A stretch of 64,000 nt of DNA from Herbidospora galbida (lineage in GTDB: Bacteria > Actinomycetota > Actinomycetes > Streptosporangiales > Streptosporangiaceae): positions 1 through 64,000 of the forward strand of contig NZ_SZQA01000022.1 in assembly GCF_005233835.1 (NCBI RefSeq), read 5' to 3'. Made by a program: the position numbers and the translations under genes. How positions within the stretch are numbered: the stretch's first letter is position 1; each line of letters begins with the position of its first letter. The notes under the pieces were generated by a model that had not been told where the DNA came from, made no database searches, and was given only the letters and a program-made list of their open reading frames with translations. Shown here one piece after another: positions 26,782-35,000 of the stretch.

Positions 26782-27131
26782 CGGGAGTCTCTCGCGTCGA
26801 GGGCCTCACGGAGGGCGGCGGCGACCTCGGGTGAGACCGTGCCGACGAACCGCTGCACGGCCCCTTCGAGGTCGCCGGCCTCGTCGAGGGCGGCCCGCAT
26901 CGCCTCGGCGACGACGGCGTCCTTCTCGACGGCGGCCCGGTAGAGGTGGGCCCGGCCGACCCGCTCGCGGGAGACCAGGCCCTTGTGGGTCAGCCGCACC
27001 AGCACGGTCAGGACCGTGGTGGTGGCCGGTTGCGACGGCAGCTTCGCCGCCAGGTCGTGGGCGAAGACCCCGTCGGGGTGTTCCCACAGGGCGTCCATGA
27101 TCGAGCGCTCGAGAGTGCCCAGCCGTGCCAT
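26778..27131 (-). CDS. BlaI/MecI/CopY-family transcriptional repressor
   Basis: This 117-residue winged-helix protein starts MARLGTLERSIMDALWEHPD and contains TTTVLTVLVRLTHKGLVSRE, the recognition region of BlaI/MecI repressors. The C-terminal half (EKDAVVAEAMRAALDEAGDL and on) is the dimerisation domain cleaved by the M56 partner. The pair with the M56 gene forms the classical BlaI-BlaR-type signalling switch. No beta-lactamase gene is in the window, so the target is unknown. Confidence 0.95.
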   Translation of the reverse strand: MARLGTLERSIMDALWEHPDGVFAHDLAAKLPSQPATTTVLTVLVRLTHKGLVSRERVGRAHLYRAAVEKDAVVAEAMRAALDEAGDLEGAVQRFVGTVSPEVAAALREALDARDSR

Positions 27132-27150
27132 GCCCTACAGCGTATGCAAA

Positions 27151-27180
27151 AGGGCCCGGACCGCGCTCGGTCCGGGCCCT
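27151..27180 (-). terminator. Rho-independent terminator (perfect 13-bp stem)
   Basis: AGGGCCCGGACCG and CGGTCCGGGCCCT form a perfect 13-bp stem with a CGCT loop. On the minus strand it is followed by TTTTGC, so it fits as the terminator of the RICIN-like gene whose stop is at 27186. It separates that gene from the BlaI operon downstream. Confidence 0.85.
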
Positions 27181-27185
27181 CAGGG

Positions 27186-27746
27186 TCACGCGTTGTCGAA
27201 GAACGGCATCGAGAAGTAGATCTCCGCGTCGGAGCCGGTGAACTGCTGGGTCAGGTACCGGTTCTCCGCCGGGGACTTCGCGGCCGCGTAGTAGCCGCTC
27301 CACTTGTTCTGCATGGCCCACTTGCCGTTCTTGTAGGGGGTGAACCACATCTGGCTCTGGGTGCCGTCGCACTGGCGGACCGCGAGTTCCGCGCCCACCG
27401 AGGTGCTGATGCCGTCGATGATGTCCAGGCATCCGGCGTTGTGGTTCTCCACGAAGTACGCCCCCGGCGTCGACGGCACCGGTGTGAAGTGCCACAGGGC
27501 GCCGACGTAGATCGGGTTGATGGTGGACGGGATCGTCCACAGCTTGACCTTGACCGCGGTCGTGGTGACCTGGGAGACCGCCGAGAACTGGCCGGTCTTG
27601 ATCCACCACATGCCCGGGTCCCTCGGCGGCAGCACCGCCGAGGCGTTCGGGTCCCCGTCGTTCCCCGGTCCCGCGCTGGCGGGACCGGTGACCCCGAGGC
27701 CGATCGCCGTGACGGCGGTGGCCGCGAGCAGGATCTTCTTGAGCAT
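27186..27746 (-). CDS. Secreted RICIN/beta-trefoil-like protein
   Basis: The protein has 186 residues and a clean signal peptide (MLKKILLAATAVTAIGLGVT, then GPASAG). The mature part includes AYFVENHNAGCLDIIDGIST, ELAVRQCDGTQSQMWFTPYK and KWAMQNKWSGYYAAAK. The CLDI...QC...SQMW pattern resembles one RICIN repeat with its QxW signature. It is probably a secreted lectin-like or wall-associated protein. It is unrelated by simple alignment to the RICIN protein at 8215, which has three SRxW repeats. Confidence 0.75.
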   Translation of the reverse strand: MLKKILLAATAVTAIGLGVTGPASAGPGNDGDPNASAVLPPRDPGMWWIKTGQFSAVSQVTTTAVKVKLWTIPSTINPIYVGALWHFTPVPSTPGAYFVENHNAGCLDIIDGISTSVGAELAVRQCDGTQSQMWFTPYKNGKWAMQNKWSGYYAAAKSPAENRYLTQQFTGSDAEIYFSMPFFDNA

Positions 27747-27810
27747 TGCTCCCCCTGATTAAGGTGCTTGCGCTTCTGAGGGAGAGTGAAGCCCGGCCCG
27801 GCGTCGCGTT

Positions 27811-28419
27811 CTAGGCAGAAGTACCGTCAGTGGAACTGTGCACGCGGTAGCGCAGGTGCGTGACGCCGGTGCCCTCGACCACCCTGATCGGGCCTTCGAA
27901 CTGGACCGGCGCGATGCCGAGGTCGGCGAACAGCGAGGTGCCCCCGCCGAGCAGCACCGGGACGAGTTCCACGCCGATCTCGTCGATCAGGCCGGCCTCC
28001 AGCGCCTGGCGGGCCATCTGGCCGCCGTTGACCACGACGTCCTTGTCGCCGGCGATCTCCTTCGCCTTCGCCACGGCCGCCTCGATGCCCTCGTCGACGA
28101 ACACGAAGTTCGGCCGCTCCTCCGGGACGCGGTGCGTCAGGACGACCACCGGGATGCCCATCGGGTGCATGCCGCCCCACGCGTTCGTCATGTCGTAGAG
28201 GTGGCGGCCGACGACCAGGGCGCCCGCGTTGCCCCACTCGTCCTTCAGCAGGTCGGCGCTGGCCCGCGACAGCCGCAGCGGCGGGACGTTCGGGCTCGCG
28301 CCGACGATCTCGACGTCGCCGTTGCCGTACCACTGGAACAGCAGGTCGAAGCCGCTCTCGCCGGGGCCGGCGATGAAGCCGTCGAGGGACATCGTGCCGC
28401 CGGTGATGACCTTGCCCAT
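27811..28419 (-). CDS. Dihydrofolate reductase-family (RibD C-terminal-like) protein
   Basis: The 202-residue protein begins GKVITGGTMSLDGFIAGPGE, the hallmark of the RibD_C/DHFR-like family common in actinomycetes. It continues with GALVVGRHLYDMTNAWGG, VVLTHRVPEERPNF, the NADPH loop DVVVNGGQMARQALEAGLID and VELVPVLLGGGTSLFADL. It is a probable NADPH-dependent reductase whose substrate is not known. It is divergent from the asparagine synthetase gene. Confidence 0.93.
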   Translation of the reverse strand: MGKVITGGTMSLDGFIAGPGESGFDLLFQWYGNGDVEIVGASPNVPPLRLSRASADLLKDEWGNAGALVVGRHLYDMTNAWGGMHPMGIPVVVLTHRVPEERPNFVFVDEGIEAAVAKAKEIAGDKDVVVNGGQMARQALEAGLIDEIGVELVPVLLGGGTSLFADLGIAPVQFEGPIRVVEGTGVTHLRYRVHSSTDGTSA

Positions 28420-28574
28420 CTTTGGTGTCTCCTTCGGATTCTTGGTCTTCCGTCAACGCGTCGTCCGGGTTGCCGTGGTTTCGACATCGGGTCTCCAAAA
28501 AATTTTTATCCGGGCATATCGGCCCCCCGGTCGTGGGTTGCCACAGGTGTGCAAGCGATTGGGGGATCGGGAGC

Positions 28575-30413
28575 ATGTGTGGAATCACCGGCTGGGTGGA
28601 TTACGAGCGCGACCTGACAGGGGCCAGGGAGATCGCGCAGGCCATGACCGACACGATGAGCTGCCGGGGGCCCGACGACGAGGGACTCTGGCTCTCTCCG
28701 CACGCCGCGATCGGGCACCGGCGCCTGGCCATCATCGACCTCGCCGGAGGACGGCAGCCGATGATCGCCGAGGCCGACGGGCGCGAACTGGCGGTGCTCA
28801 CCTACAGCGGTGAGGTCTACAACTTTCAGGAACTGCGCGACGAACTGGTATCGCGGGGGCACGCCTTCCGGACGTACAGCGACACCGAAGTGCTCCTCCA
28901 CGCCTACCTGGAGTGGGGCGAGGACCTCGCCGACCACCTGAACGGCATGTTCGCGTTCGCCGTCTGGGACACCCGGACGGAACAGCTGATCCTGGTCCGC
29001 GACCGGATGGGGATCAAGCCGCTCTACTACTACCCGACGCATGACGGGGTGCTGTTCGGATCGGAGCCGAAGGCGATCCTGGCCAACCCGATGGCCGAGC
29101 GGGTGGTCGACGCCGACGGGCTGCGCGAGATGCTCGCGTTCGTGAAGACGCCCGAGGTGGCGATCTTCAAGGGCATGTACGAGGTCCGCCCAGGCCAGAT
29201 CGTCAAGATCCGGCGCGAGGGCATCAGCAAGCGGCGCTACTGGCAGCTGACGGCGTACGAGCACACCGACGACATCCCGGCCACGGTGCTGAACGTGCGG
29301 GGGCTGCTCGACGACATCATCTCCCGCCAGCTCATCAGCGACGTGCCGCTGTGCACGCTGCTGTCGGGCGGGCTCGACTCCAGCGCCGTGACCGCGCTGG
29401 CCGCGCACGACCTGAAGGCGCAGGGGCTCGGCACGGTCCGGTCGTTCTCCGTCGACTTCCGCGGCTACACCGAGAACTTCAAGCCCGATGCCGCCCGCGC
29501 GACGCCCGACGGGCCCTACGCGCACGACCTGGTCAGGCACGTCGGGTCGGAGCACACCGACATCGTGCTCGACTCGGCCGACCTGATCGACCCCGCCGTC
29601 AGGGCGGCGGTGCTGCGCGCCCGGGACCTGCCGGTCGGCATGGGTGACATGGACACCTCGCTCTACCTGCTGTTCCGCGCGATCCGCAGCCACTCCACGG
29701 TGGCCCTGTCGGGCGAGTCGGCCGATGAGGTGTTCGGCGGCTACCAGTGGTTCCACGACCCGGTGGCCGTGCACGCGGACACCTTCCCGTGGCTGGCCGT
29801 CGGCGACATCGTGGGCCACATGAACCTGGACCTGCTCGACCAGGACCTGCTGCGGATGCTCGACATCCCCGGCTACCAGGCCGACAGCTACCACGACTCG
29901 ATGGCCGAGGTGCCCCGCCTGCCCGGCGAGAACGGGCTGGAGGCGCGGATGCGGGAGGTCAGCTACTTCAACCTGACCCGGTTCGTGCAGATGCTGCTCG
30001 ACCGCAAGGACCGCATGAGCATGGCCGTCGGGCTGGAGGTCCGGGTGCCGTTCTGCGACCACCGTCTGGTCAACTACGTCTTCAACGCGCCATGGGCGAT
30101 GAAGACGTTCGACGGCCGGGAGAAGAGCCTGCTGCGCGCGGCCTGCGCCGACATCCTGCCCGACTCGATCCTGCGCCGGGTCAAGTCGCCCTACCCCTCG
30201 ACCCAGGACCCGTCGTACGGTGTCGCGCTCCGCGACGCCGCCCGCGAGCTGCTGCGCGGCGACTACCTGCCGAGCCAGGAGATCATGGACCTCGTCGACG
30301 CCCGCAAGATGGTGAGCCGGGCCGACGGCGAGCCGCTGCCGAGGCCGCCGCTGGAGCGGCTGCTCCAGCTCGACGCCTGGCTGAAGGACTACGAAGTCAA
30401 GGTGAGCGTCTGA
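28575..30413 (+). CDS. asnB: Glutamine-hydrolysing asparagine synthetase B
   Basis: This 612-residue protein starts MCGITGWVDYERD, so the Cys2 nucleophile is exposed after removal of Met. The class II glutaminase half shows SCRGPDDEG, GHRRLAIIDLAGG and LTYSGEVYNFQEL. The synthetase half has the PP-loop LLSGGLDSSAVTALA near residue 260 and ALSGESADEVFGGYQWFHDP near 380. The reaction is ATP-dependent amidation of aspartate (or a related carboxylate) with glutamine ammonia. The ATG at 28575 is supported by the need for Cys2. No peptide-biosynthesis genes are nearby, so a primary role is more likely than one in a specialised pathway. The last 17 nt overlap the convergent LPFTG gene. Confidence 0.95.
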   Translation: MCGITGWVDYERDLTGAREIAQAMTDTMSCRGPDDEGLWLSPHAAIGHRRLAIIDLAGGRQPMIAEADGRELAVLTYSGEVYNFQELRDELVSRGHAFRTYSDTEVLLHAYLEWGEDLADHLNGMFAFAVWDTRTEQLILVRDRMGIKPLYYYPTHDGVLFGSEPKAILANPMAERVVDADGLREMLAFVKTPEVAIFKGMYEVRPGQIVKIRREGISKRRYWQLTAYEHTDDIPATVLNVRGLLDDIISRQLISDVPLCTLLSGGLDSSAVTALAAHDLKAQGLGTVRSFSVDFRGYTENFKPDAARATPDGPYAHDLVRHVGSEHTDIVLDSADLIDPAVRAAVLRARDLPVGMGDMDTSLYLLFRAIRSHSTVALSGESADEVFGGYQWFHDPVAVHADTFPWLAVGDIVGHMNLDLLDQDLLRMLDIPGYQADSYHDSMAEVPRLPGENGLEARMREVSYFNLTRFVQMLLDRKDRMSMAVGLEVRVPFCDHRLVNYVFNAPWAMKTFDGREKSLLRAACADILPDSILRRVKSPYPSTQDPSYGVALRDAARELLRGDYLPSQEIMDLVDARKMVSRADGEPLPRPPLERLLQLDAWLKDYEVKVSV

Positions 30414-30906
30414 ACCGGCGACGGGTCAGCACGATCAGGGCGGCGCCCTCCAGCGACGCGACCGCGCCCGCGAGGGCGAGGACCAGGAGGGCGTCGCCGC
30501 TCATTCCGGTGAAGGGCAGCTCCTCGGGACGCGCGCCATTGACGCCGGAATCACCCTGTACGTCAGAATTGCCCTGAACACCGGAATCACGCTGCACGTC
30601 GGAATCGCGATGCGTGCTGGAATCGCGGTGAATTCCGGAATCTCGGTTCGCGCCCGAATCGCCGTCGAAGTTCAGGCCGTCCACATTGCCGTGAATGCTG
30701 TCGATGCCGCCCCGATGGTCGTCGTCGGCGTGATGCGTGACCGGCTTTCCGTGGTGCCCGTCCGGCTCCTCCCCGGCGGGCGGGTCCTCCGGGGGCAGCA
30801 CCCTGATCGAGACCCCCGTCGAGCCCGGATCGTCCGCCGCCAGCGCGGCTGCCGGTGTGACGGTCGCGAACAACAGTCCCGCCGCCGCGGCGATGCCTTT
30901 TCTCAT
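30397..30906 (-). CDS. Small secreted LPFTG (sortase-type) surface protein with hexapeptide repeats
   Basis: The protein has 169 residues. It has a signal peptide (MRKGIAAAAGLLFATVTPAA), then an acidic, His-rich low-complexity region (HHGKPVTHHADDDHRGG), and then about seven copies of a hexapeptide of the form [R/G]-[D/N]-S-x-x-[H/Q/N]. The end is a textbook sortase signal: LPFTG, a hydrophobic helix (SGDALLVLALAGAVASLEGA) and RRRFRR. The mature part has neither Cys nor Trp. GGGGGAGAA lies directly before the ATG at 30906. It is divergent from the DUF916 gene. No sortase gene is in the window. By analogy with Firmicutes WxL loci it may be the covalently anchored member of the surface assembly. 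Confidence 0.82.
   Translation of the reverse strand: MRKGIAAAAGLLFATVTPAAALAADDPGSTGVSIRVLPPEDPPAGEEPDGHHGKPVTHHADDDHRGGIDSIHGNVDGLNFDGDSGANRDSGIHRDSSTHRDSDVQRDSGVQGNSDVQGDSGVNGARPEELPFTGMSGDALLVLALAGAVASLEGAALIVLTRRRFRRSP
30545..30670 (-). repeat. Seven degenerate 18-bp tandem repeats in the LPFTG gene
   Basis: On the plus strand the units read CCGGAATCACCCTGTACG, TCAGAATTGCCCTGAACA, CCGGAATCACGCTGCACG and four more related ones, all in phase with codons. They encode the hexapeptide repeats. GAAT at each unit start gives the segment a lower GC content than its surroundings. Copy number could vary between strains. Confidence 0.75.
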
Positions 30907-31102
30907 TTCTCCCCCGTATATCCCTGCCCTCCGGCCCATATACCCAATTGAGGGAAGTAAGGCGCATCGGGGGAAGCTTTACGGAATATGACCCCGCTGA
31001 AAACCATGGATGGAGACTGGGAATCCACGGACGATCCTGAGCAGTCCTCTTGGCGGTCCATTGAATACCTTCTCGAATTGATCGCTATGGGGGGCATTGC
31101 GG

Positions 31103-32020
31103 ATGGTCAATTCGGTTCGGGGCGGCACGGCGGGATTCCTCGTCGTGTTGTGTCTTTTCTTGACCCAAGGCACACCGGTTCGGGCGGCCGGACCGGAGGA
31201 GCCCGCCTTCTCGATGCAGGTCACGCCGACCCGGCTGGTCGTTCCGGCCGGGACCTCCGAGCACCGGTTCGAGGTGACCAACAAGGGCCGGGAGGCGTTC
31301 CAGGTCACCGTCGAGAGATCCGACTTCGTCGCCGGTGAGTCAGGGGCGATGCGCTTCCAGCCCGGCGCCCCCTACGCGGCGGCGGCCTGGGCCGTGGTCG
31401 AACCGGCCCAGCTGACGGTGCCGCCGGGGGAGACCCGGCCGGTGACGCTACGCGTGGTCGTGCCGGAGACCCCGGAACCCGGCGACCACCAGTTCGCCGT
31501 GATCTTCAAGGTTCCGGCGGCGAAGACCACGGCGAACATCCGGATCAACCGGGGGATCGCCGCGCCGGTGTTCGTCACCGTGCCCGGGGCGATCGACCTG
31601 TCGGCGGAGATCGCCGACCTGCAAGCGCCCGGGTTCGTGCTCGGCGGGCCGGTCCCGATCACCGCGCGGATCCGCAGCACCGGGACGGTCCACCGGGACT
31701 TCCGGGGGCCGGAGCGGCTCAAGGTCCGGGCCGGCGGAACGGATCTGCCGTTCCCCGACTTCACCGTCGTGCGCGGGGCCACCCGTGAGGTGGCCGCCAC
31801 CTGGGACCCGCCGCTCGTCTGCTTCTGCGACGTGACCGTGGCGGTCCCCGGCGGAAACACCCGGACGGTTCAGGTGGTCGTCTTCCCGCTGCACCTGCTC
31901 GTCGTCTTCATCGCCGTCGTGATGGGCGGCGCGCTGATCTGGGTCGTCGCCCGGCACCGGTACCGTCGCCGGGTCGAGTCGGCCGCCCGCGAACTGGCGG
32001 GGAGCGGCAGCCGTGCTTAA
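31103..32020 (+). CDS. DUF916-type (WxL-interacting-protein-like) membrane protein
   Basis: The 305-residue protein has a signal peptide (GGTAGFLVVLCLFLTQGTPV, then RAAG), a first beta-sandwich typical of the WxL-protein peptidoglycan-binding domain (MQVTPTRLVVPAGTSEHRFE, then VTNKG, and VPPGETRPVTLRVVVPETPE), a second sandwich (about 165-265), a membrane helix (LHLLVVFIAVVMGGALIWVV) and a short basic tail. The ATG at 31103 has a GGGGGG stretch 8 nt upstream. In Firmicutes such proteins tether WxL-domain proteins to the wall. Here it is immediately followed, with 8-nt overlap, by the giant repeat protein, which strongly suggests the same partnership. Confidence 0.85.
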   Translation: MVNSVRGGTAGFLVVLCLFLTQGTPVRAAGPEEPAFSMQVTPTRLVVPAGTSEHRFEVTNKGREAFQVTVERSDFVAGESGAMRFQPGAPYAAAAWAVVEPAQLTVPPGETRPVTLRVVVPETPEPGDHQFAVIFKVPAAKTTANIRINRGIAAPVFVTVPGAIDLSAEIADLQAPGFVLGGPVPITARIRSTGTVHRDFRGPERLKVRAGGTDLPFPDFTVVRGATREVAATWDPPLVCFCDVTVAVPGGNTRTVQVVVFPLHLLVVFIAVVMGGALIWVVARHRYRRRVESAARELAGSGSRA

Positions 32021-35000
32021 GCGGGTTCTCGCCGTCGCCCTCGTCGCCACGGCCGTGCACGTCCCCGCGTCGGTGTCGCACGCCGCCGGGTCGACGCTGT
32101 TCGTGCAGTCGTTCAAGAACAACACGATCGACCCCGCCTATCCGGTGACGATCCCGGCGCTGCCCGCCGGGTCGACCGGCAGCAACGTCGCCTGCCTGTC
32201 GGCCGCCGGGAACACCACCGGGACGGGGCTGAAGAGCTGCACCACCTCGACCGAGGTCAACGGCTCGGGCGCGCTGCGGCTGACGAGCGCGGTCACCAGC
32301 CAGCAGGGCGGGGTCTTCGGCGCCACGTCGGTGCCGACCTCGCAGGGCCTCGACGTGACGTTCAACATGTACCAGTACGGCGGCGGCGGCGCCGACGGCA
32401 TGGCGTTCGTCGTCGCGGCCGTCGATCCGGCCAACCCGGTGCCGCCCGCCACCATCGGGCGGCCCGGCGGTTCGCTGGGGTACTCGCCGTTCGCGGCAGG
32501 GGACGGGCTGGCCCACGCCTATCTCGGGTTCGGGTTCGACGCCTACGGCAACTTCAGCAACTCCTCCTACCAGGGCGCCGGGTGCACGAACCCGCCCTAC
32601 ATCTCGACCACCGGGACCGTCCCCGGCCAGGTCGTGGTGCGCGGGCCGGGTGCGGGCACCGTCGGCTACTGCGCCCTGAACAGCACGGCCACCTCGACGA
32701 ACTCGGCGGCCCTGCGGCTGCGGGGCACCACCCGGGCGGCGTCGGTGGTCCCGGTCGCGATCGCGATCAACCCGACGTCGAGCACGCTGACCACGGCCGC
32801 CGGACTGTCGGTCGCGGCGGGCACCTACGTGGTCCAGTTCACCCCGGTCAACGGATCCCCCCGCACGCTGACGGGCGCGCTCCCCACGGTGTCGTCGGGC
32901 CTCTACCCGTCGTCCACGTGGACGACGGCGGCCGGCATTCCTCGCCAGCTCGCGTTCGGCTGGGTGGCCTCGACGGGCGGCGTCACCGACTTCCACGAGA
33001 TCGACAACGTCGTGGTCAACAGTCTCAACCCGGTGCCCGACCTGACCGTGACGCAGACGAGCTACAACGGCTCGGCGCCGAAGCCGGGCGATCCGGTGAC
33101 CTACACGGTCAGGCCCGTGGTGTCGACGACGGGCGCCAACGAGACGCTGCCGATCGCCGTGACCGAGACGCTCCCGGCGGGCGTGGTGCCCGTGGGCGCG
33201 TTCGGCAACGGCTGGGTCTGCGGGACGCCGTCGGGACAGAAGATCACCTGTACGAACTCCAGCACCCCGTTCCCCAGCGGCACGACCCTGCCGACGATCA
33301 CCGTCGTCGGCATCGTCACCGGAAACGCGGTGACGCCGTCGACCGTCCAGACCGGTACGACGGTGACGGTCTCCTCCAACGACGGCAACCCGGGCATCGC
33401 GACCACCACCACGGCGGGCACGATCCCGGCCGCGCCGTCGGGCATCAGTCTGTCGACCACCAGCGGCACCATCGCGGGCGGCGGGACCGTGACCGTCAGC
33501 GGGTCGAACCTGAGCGGCGCGACCGCCATCGAGATCGGCACCACGGCCGAGCAGCAGGCCGGCACGCCGGTCGTGCTGCTGCCGTGCTCCAGCGTGATCA
33601 CCACGAACTGCTTCGTCGCCAACGCCAACGGCACGCTGACGATCCCGTCGATGCCGTCGCGTCCCTCGGCGGCGGCCGTGTCCGTGACGGTGGTTACCCA
33701 GGGTGTTGCCGGGGCCGCCGCCTACATCTACACCTCTGCCCCCGGCACGCCGACCGCGCCCACCGCGACGGCGGGCGCCACCAGCGCGACCGTGACATGG
33801 ACGGCGCCCTCGCCGAACGGCAGCCCGATCACGGGCTACGTCGTCACCCCCTACCTGAACGGCGTCGCGCAGCCGCCGATCTCCTATCCGTCCACCGCGA
33901 CGACGCGGACGCTCACCGGCCTGACGGCCGGGGCCTCCTACACCTTCACCGTCGCGGCCGTGAACGCCGTCGGGACCGGAACGGCGAGCCCGCAGTCGAA
34001 CACGGTCGTGCCCTACACGGTGCCGGGGCGGCCGACGATCACCTCCGCCACCGCCGGGGACCTGTCGGCCACGCTGACCTGGTCGCCTCCGGCGTCGAAC
34101 GGCGGCAGCGCGATCACGGGCTACGTCGTCACGCCCTATCTCAACGGCGTCGCGCAGCCGCCGATCTCCTACTCGTCCACCGCGACGACGCAGACGGTGA
34201 CCGGGCTGACGGCGGGGGCGTCGTACACCTTCACGGTCGCGGCGGTGAACGCGGCGGGCACGGGGTTGCCGTCGACGGTGTCCACGACCGTGACGCCGAA
34301 CGCCAACCCGCAGCTCACCTTCGGGCCGCCGCCGGGCGGGCAGGTGAACGTCGCCTACAACGTGCCGCTGACGATGACGGGCGGCACCGCGCCGATCACC
34401 TGGTCGGTCAGCGCCGGGTCGTTGCCTCCGGGGGTGACGCTCAACCCGTCCACCGGCCTGCTGTCGGGGACGCCGACGTCGGCGGGCACCTACACCTTCA
34501 CCGTCCGGATCGTCGACGCGAGCGGGCAGAGCGACACCCGGGCGGCGACGGTGACGATCGTGCCGCCCCCCGTGCTGACCGTTCCGCCACCACCGGCCGC
34601 GCAGGTGGCCGTGGCCTACAACCTGCCGCTGTCGGTGTCGGGCGGCACCGCCCCCTACGCCTACTCGCTCGCCTCGGGGGCACTGCCGCCGGGGCTGACG
34701 CTGAACGCCACGACCGGCCTGATCTCGGGAACCCCGACCACACAAGGTGCCTACGCCTTCACGGTGAAGGTGACCGACGCGAACGGGCAGAGCGACACCA
34801 GGTCGGCGTCGATCACGGTGGGGGCCGGGCCGCTGGTCATCACCAAGTCGGCCGACCAGTCGGCAGCGGTGCCGGGATCGACGGTCTCGTACACGATCAC
34901 CGTGGCGAACACCGGCCCGTCGGCCTTCACCGGGGTCACCCTGAGCGACCCGCTGGCCGACGTGCTCGACGACGCCACCTACAACGGCGACCTCGCCGCG

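Noticed and set aside
27136-27144. TACAGCGTA just upstream of the BlaI-like gene as a BlaI operator
   Set aside because: Only 3-bp arms; known BlaI/MecI operators have longer TACA/TGTA dyads. Too weak to call.
28506-30062. 518-codon minus-strand frame opposite the asparagine synthetase
   Set aside because: Antisense shadow; the plus strand codes a complete AsnB with Cys2 and PP-loop.
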